A stretch of DNA of 9,176 nt. It comes from Mesorhizobium sp. GTDB taxonomy: Bacteria > Pseudomonadota > Alphaproteobacteria > Rhizobiales > Rhizobiaceae. The DNA lies in NCBI GenBank assembly GCA_019509685.1, contig JAEKLU010000137.1:1-9176 (forward strand). Reading direction: 5' to 3'. The notes under the pieces are model-generated. The model searched no databases, was not told the origin of the DNA, and saw only the letters and a list, made by a program, of their open reading frames with translations. Below, piece by piece: positions 6,997-9,176 of the stretch (position 1 is its first letter; every line of letters starts with the position of its first letter). The translations under genes and the position numbers were made by a program.

Positions 6997-7044
6997 TTGC
7001 GCAATTGTCACTGCGCGTTAACCGAAGATGACAATGCGTTAACC
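6997..7044. repeat. Cluster of direct and inverted repeats upstream of the first DUF992 gene
   Basis: The sequence holds a palindrome TTGCGCAA (6997-7004), an inverted pair ATTGTCA (7004-7010) and TGACAAT (7029-7035), and a direct repeat GCGTTAACC at 7015-7023 and 7036-7044. The direct repeats start 21 bases apart, two helical turns, so a dimeric regulator could contact both on one DNA face. GTTAAC resembles half-sites of CtrA, but the spacing is not the TTAA-N7-TTAA of a full CtrA site. Function as an operator is inference. Confidence 0.4.
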
Positions 7045-7136
7045 TTTGCCATGTTCGTGCCAAGTTTTCGGCGGAACGCTCCCCGCACCTCGACCGTTAA
7101 AAGCGGGGCTAAAATTTTCGCGAAAGGACCTTTCCA

Positions 7137-7610
7137 ATGATCAAATCCCTTGCCTGTGCCGCCGCGCTTGCCGCCACGGTCCTCGCTTCGCCAGTCAGCG
7201 CCGGCACGCTTCGGCTTGGCACGCTCGATTGCACCATCGATGGCGGTGTCGGCTACATCATCACGTCCAACAAGGGTGTCGCCTGCACCTTCCGTCCCTA
7301 TCATCATGGACCGTCGGAACAATACACCGGCATGATCTCCAAGCTCGGTGTCGATGTCGGCCAGACGCATCAGGGTCAGCTTGTCTGGGCAGTGCTCGCG
7401 GCAACGCGCCATCACGAAGCAGGTGACCTCGCCGGCAGCTACTACGGCGTCAACGCCGAAGCGAGCGTGGTGACCGGCGGCGGCGCCAACCTCCTGGTCG
7501 GCGGCCTCGACGGCGCCTTCATGCTGGAGCCGCTCAGCGTCCAGGCGCAGACCGGCGTCAATCTGGCCGTTGCGGTCGCCTCGCTGGACCTCGTCCACTC
7601 CTACAAATAA
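7137..7610 (+). CDS. Secreted DUF992 protein, first paralogue
   Basis: Predicted periplasmic or secreted protein of 157 residues. A clear signal peptide (MIKSLACAAALAATVLASPVSA) should be cut after Ala22. The mature part of about 135 residues is a small glycine-rich beta protein: LGTLDC (27-32), GVGYIITSNKGVACTF (37-52), GVDVG (71-75), LAGSYYGVNAEASV (98-111) and GGGANLLVGG (114-123). This order is the pattern I know for DUF992, a family mostly from rhizobia and relatives, of unknown function. Cys32 and Cys50 are the only mature cysteines and could form a disulfide. AAAGGA at 7123-7128, 8 bases before the ATG, supports the start. The second paralogue follows 92 bases downstream, beyond a strong terminator. 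The 159-base leader holds repeats and palindromes, which suggests regulation. Confidence 0.9.
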   Translation: MIKSLACAAALAATVLASPVSAGTLRLGTLDCTIDGGVGYIITSNKGVACTFRPYHHGPSEQYTGMISKLGVDVGQTHQGQLVWAVLAATRHHEAGDLAGSYYGVNAEASVVTGGGANLLVGGLDGAFMLEPLSVQAQTGVNLAVAVASLDLVHSYK

Positions 7611-7645
7611 ACTTGGCTTTCGCCGAAGCAGTCCGCCCTATACGA

Positions 7646-7692
7646 GCGGCCCGGAACAGGACAATGTAGTCCTTCCGGGCCGCATGCTTTTT
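7646..7692 (+). terminator. Strong intrinsic terminator between the two DUF992 genes
   Basis: GCGGCCCGGAA (7646-7656) pairs perfectly with TTCCGGGCCGC (7673-7683). Inside, GGAC (7659-7662) pairs with GTCC (7669-7672) around a six-base loop, leaving a two-base CA bulge. ATGC and then TTTTT (7688-7692) follow. This is a 15-pair stem with a T-run, a typical Rho-independent terminator. Its last T touches the GGGGGA binding site of the next gene at 7693-7698. Confidence 0.85.
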
Positions 7693-7702
7693 GGGGGACG
7701 TG

Positions 7703-8185
7703 ATGTCGAAGGTCATCGTCGCAGCTTTCGTTGCCATGGCAGCCCTGACAGGACCGGCGATCGCCGAGCATGGCGGCGTCGAACTCGGTGTCCTCGATTG
7801 CGCCATTGGCGGCGGCACCGGCTTCATCCTCGGCTCGAGCAAGGATCTGAGCTGCACCTTCACGCCCGCCGACAAGAGCTTCGCGCCGGAAGCCTATTTC
7901 GGCGCCGTCAACAAATACGGCCTCGATATCGGCACCACCAGCCAGAGCATGATGCGCTGGCTGGTGCTGACACCGCTCAACAACATCTATGCTCCTGGAG
8001 CGCTGGCCGGCGATTATGTCGGCGCCAGCGCCGAAGTGACGGCCGCCGTCGGGGCCGGCGCCAACCTCCTGGTCGGCGGTTCCGCGCAGGCCTTCACGCT
8101 GCAGCCGCTCAGCCTCCAGACGCAAACCGGCGTCAACATCGCCATCGGCGTCAGCCAGTTCCAGCTGCGCAGCACGGCGAACTGA
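7703..8185 (+). CDS. Secreted DUF992 protein, second paralogue
   Basis: A 160-residue paralogue of the preceding protein. The signal peptide (MSKVIVAAFVAMAALTGPAIA) should be cut after Ala21. The same landmarks follow in order: LGVLDC (28-33), GTGFILGSSKDLSCTF (38-53), YGLDIG (72-77), LAGDYVGASAEV (101-112) and GAGANLLVGG (117-126), then FTLQPLSLQTQTGVNIA. Cys33 and Cys51 match the cysteine pair of the first copy. The genes share a 24-base identical stretch (7481-7504 and 8056-8079) but differ through most of their length, so the duplication is old or the copies have diverged in role. GGGGGA (7693-7698) lies 4 bases before the ATG; a GTG at 7700 and a TTG at 7691 are less likely starts. The terminator in front implies its own promoter, readthrough or conditional termination. 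Function unknown. Confidence 0.9.
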   Translation: MSKVIVAAFVAMAALTGPAIAEHGGVELGVLDCAIGGGTGFILGSSKDLSCTFTPADKSFAPEAYFGAVNKYGLDIGTTSQSMMRWLVLTPLNNIYAPGALAGDYVGASAEVTAAVGAGANLLVGGSAQAFTLQPLSLQTQTGVNIAIGVSQFQLRSTAN

Positions 8186-8207
8186 TTGCGCTATGAAGAG
8201 GCACTCC

Positions 8208-8269
8208 CTTCGTCATCCTCGGGTCTTCGCGACGCCGCTTCGCGGCTGCTCCGCCCGTGGATGACGAAG
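8208..8269. repeat. Long palindromic element, probably a dispersed intergenic repeat
   Basis: CTTCGTCATCC (8208-8218) and GGATGACGAAG (8259-8269) are perfect inverted repeats of 11 bases. After one mismatch, CGGG (8220-8223) pairs with CCCG (8254-8257). The centre contains a further hairpin, GCCGC-TTC-GCGGC (8234-8246). It lies 22 bases after the second DUF992 gene. Arms of the CGTCATCC type are familiar to me from repeated intergenic palindromes in rhizobial genomes, but copy number cannot be seen here. It may also help end the DUF992 transcript, though no T-run follows directly. Confidence 0.6.
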
Positions 8270-8321
8270 CTGAGAGGTTTTCAGGCAATCTCGAACGTCT
8301 CGATAAAAAGTCTCTTGAACC

Positions 8322-8333
8322 CAACCATGGTTG
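8322..8333. promoter_or_regulatory. Perfect 12-base palindrome upstream of the MFS gene, candidate operator
   Basis: CAACCATGGTTG is a perfect palindrome 110 bases before the transporter start. It follows TTGAAC (8315-8320), a possible -35 box, with a poor -10 (TTTAGA, 8338-8343) 17 bases further on, so the palindrome would sit in the promoter spacer. Efflux genes are often controlled by dimeric repressors binding such sites, but no regulator gene is visible in the window. The rest of the 8270-8443 stretch shows no gene. Confidence 0.35.
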
Positions 8334-8443
8334 AGGTTTTAGAAGCCTGCCCTGAGTGAAACAGCGCGCATGGCACCGCCGGAAATTCCCACTGGCTTCT
8401 GGTGACATCCGCCGACATCGAGATATGCAGGGCAGGGTCAAGA

Positions 8444-9176
8444 ATGACTGAATCATCAGCAAGCAAAGTCGACTGGCGGGCGCTGTGGGGAAGCGGCGAC
8501 CTGGCACGCTTCTGCTTCATCAGCCTCGGCATTCTGCTCCACGCCACCAACGAGACGATGGTGGCAACGATCATGCCGGCGATGGTCGGTGATCTTGCCG
8601 GCGTGCAGTTCGTCGGCTGGTCGCTGGCGGTCTACGAGCTTGGCGCCATCGTCGCTGGCGCCGCGGCCGGGCGGCTGGTCAGCTATGTGGCGCTACGCTC
8701 CAACGTGACGGTCGCCGCTTTGCTCTATGCCGCCGGCGCCCTGATCTGCGCCACCGCGCCGTCGATGCCGGTGTTTCTCGCCGGCCGCTTGGTCGAGGGT
8801 CTCGGCGGCGGCGCGCTGGTGTCGTTGGCCTTCGTCTCGGTCGAGCGTCTGTTCGACCGCAACATCTGGCCGCAACTGTTCGGCATCATGTCGGCGATCT
8901 GGGGGGTCGCCGCCTTCAGCGGCCCGATGCTCGGCGCGATCATGGTCGAGCTGTTGTCCTGGCGCTCGGCCTTCGGCGTTTTCGTGCTCGGTGGTATCGC
9001 CATGGCGCTGGCCAGCTTCATCGTGCTCAACACGCCGCAGGCAAGGAGGCCGCAAGCCGCCGCCGGCACCTCGCCGCCCTTCCCCTTTGCAGCACTTGGC
9101 TGTCTCGCTGTTGCCGTTGTGCTGATCGCCACCGCCGGCGTCGACGTCGCCTTGCTGCGCTCGTCGCTGCTGCTGG
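8444..9176 (+). CDS. MFS transporter, drug:H+ antiporter (DHA2/EmrB-like), 5' part only
   Basis: Inner-membrane secondary transporter; 244 residues are visible before the window ends, about half of an expected 450-520. A hydrophilic start (1-20) is followed by hydrophobic segments near 22-46, 55-77, 86-105, 108-134, 144-168, 173-196 and 214-231. Family landmarks: HATNETMVATIMPAM (33-47) in the place of the DxTIVNVALP motif of DHA2 pumps, the segment GRLVEGLGGGALVS (114-127) in helix 4, and WGVAAFSGPMLGA followed by LSWRSAFGVFVL (153-182), the antiporter motif C with its downstream WR-F. Motif A is degenerate (GRLVSYVALRS), lacking the usual D-R-x-G-R. The substrate is unknown; export of drugs or metabolites is inferred from the family. 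AGGG at 8434-8437, 6 bases before the ATG, supports the start. No partner membrane-fusion gene is in view. Confidence 0.88.
   Translation, partial: MTESSASKVDWRALWGSGDLARFCFISLGILLHATNETMVATIMPAMVGDLAGVQFVGWSLAVYELGAIVAGAAAGRLVSYVALRSNVTVAALLYAAGALICATAPSMPVFLAGRLVEGLGGGALVSLAFVSVERLFDRNIWPQLFGIMSAIWGVAAFSGPMLGAIMVELLSWRSAFGVFVLGGIAMALASFIVLNTPQARRPQAAAGTSPPFPFAALGCLAVAVVLIATAGVDVALLRSSLLL

Noticed and set aside
7081..7118. CCCCGC...GCGGGG followed by CTAAAATTTT as a terminator of the DUF4274 gene
   Set aside because: Six pairs with a 16-base loop and only four T residues after an A-run, and it lies more than 100 bases beyond the stop; more likely part of the next gene's leader.
7612..7643. 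CTTGGC and CTATAC as a promoter for the second DUF992 gene
   Set aside because: Each box is close to the rhizobial consensus (5 of 6), but the spacer is 20 bases, too long for a normal promoter, and transcription would start inside the terminator hairpin. Possible but not supported.
8281..8574. Minus-strand open frames of 97-118 codons across the region before the MFS gene
   Set aside because: They run into the antisense of the transporter, lack ribosome binding sites that I can see, and have no recognisable domain.

Overview
The window looks like chromosomal DNA of an alphaproteobacterium of the order Hyphomicrobiales, most likely Mesorhizobium or a close relative. This rests on high GC, strong G/C third-codon bias, the sequence style of SoxB, SoxD and ribosomal protein S21, and two DUF992 proteins, a family I know mainly from this group. 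The genus is an inference. I see no tRNA, rRNA, CRISPR array, phage gene or insertion sequence, and no gene-free stretch longer than about 260 bases.

Layout. Positions 1-2800 on the minus strand hold the promoter-proximal part of a heterotetrameric sarcosine oxidase operon, in transcription order soxB, an unassigned 140-residue gene, soxD, and soxA, which runs off the left edge. These genes overlap or nearly touch, so translation is probably coupled. SoxB oxidises sarcosine on a covalent flavin, SoxD is the small zinc subunit, and SoxA would pass the one-carbon unit to tetrahydrofolate. The gamma subunit, if present, lies outside the window. A 204-base divergent gap separates this operon from genes that all read on the plus strand.

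On the plus strand follow a small YrdB/DUF2568 membrane protein (3005-3373), a classical short-chain dehydrogenase (3547-4305), a minimal stand-alone SET-domain protein (4435-4821), rpsU for ribosomal protein S21 (5002-5271) with a recognisable promoter and a strong intrinsic terminator, a lipoprotein of six TPR repeats (5405-6256), a DUF4274 protein (6399-6977), two tandem secreted DUF992 paralogues (7137-7610 and 7703-8185), and the first 244 residues of an MFS drug:H+ antiporter-type transporter (8444 to the right edge). Apart from the sox operon, these look like single-gene units, not a pathway.

Most of the content is ordinary housekeeping or conserved accessory genes. I find no convincing new multi-gene system. 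The points most worth a second look are the extra gene inside the sox operon, the strong terminator whose T-run touches the ribosome binding site of the second DUF992 gene, the repeat-rich region in front of the first DUF992 gene, a 62-base palindromic element that looks like a dispersed repeat, and the SET gene beside rpsU.
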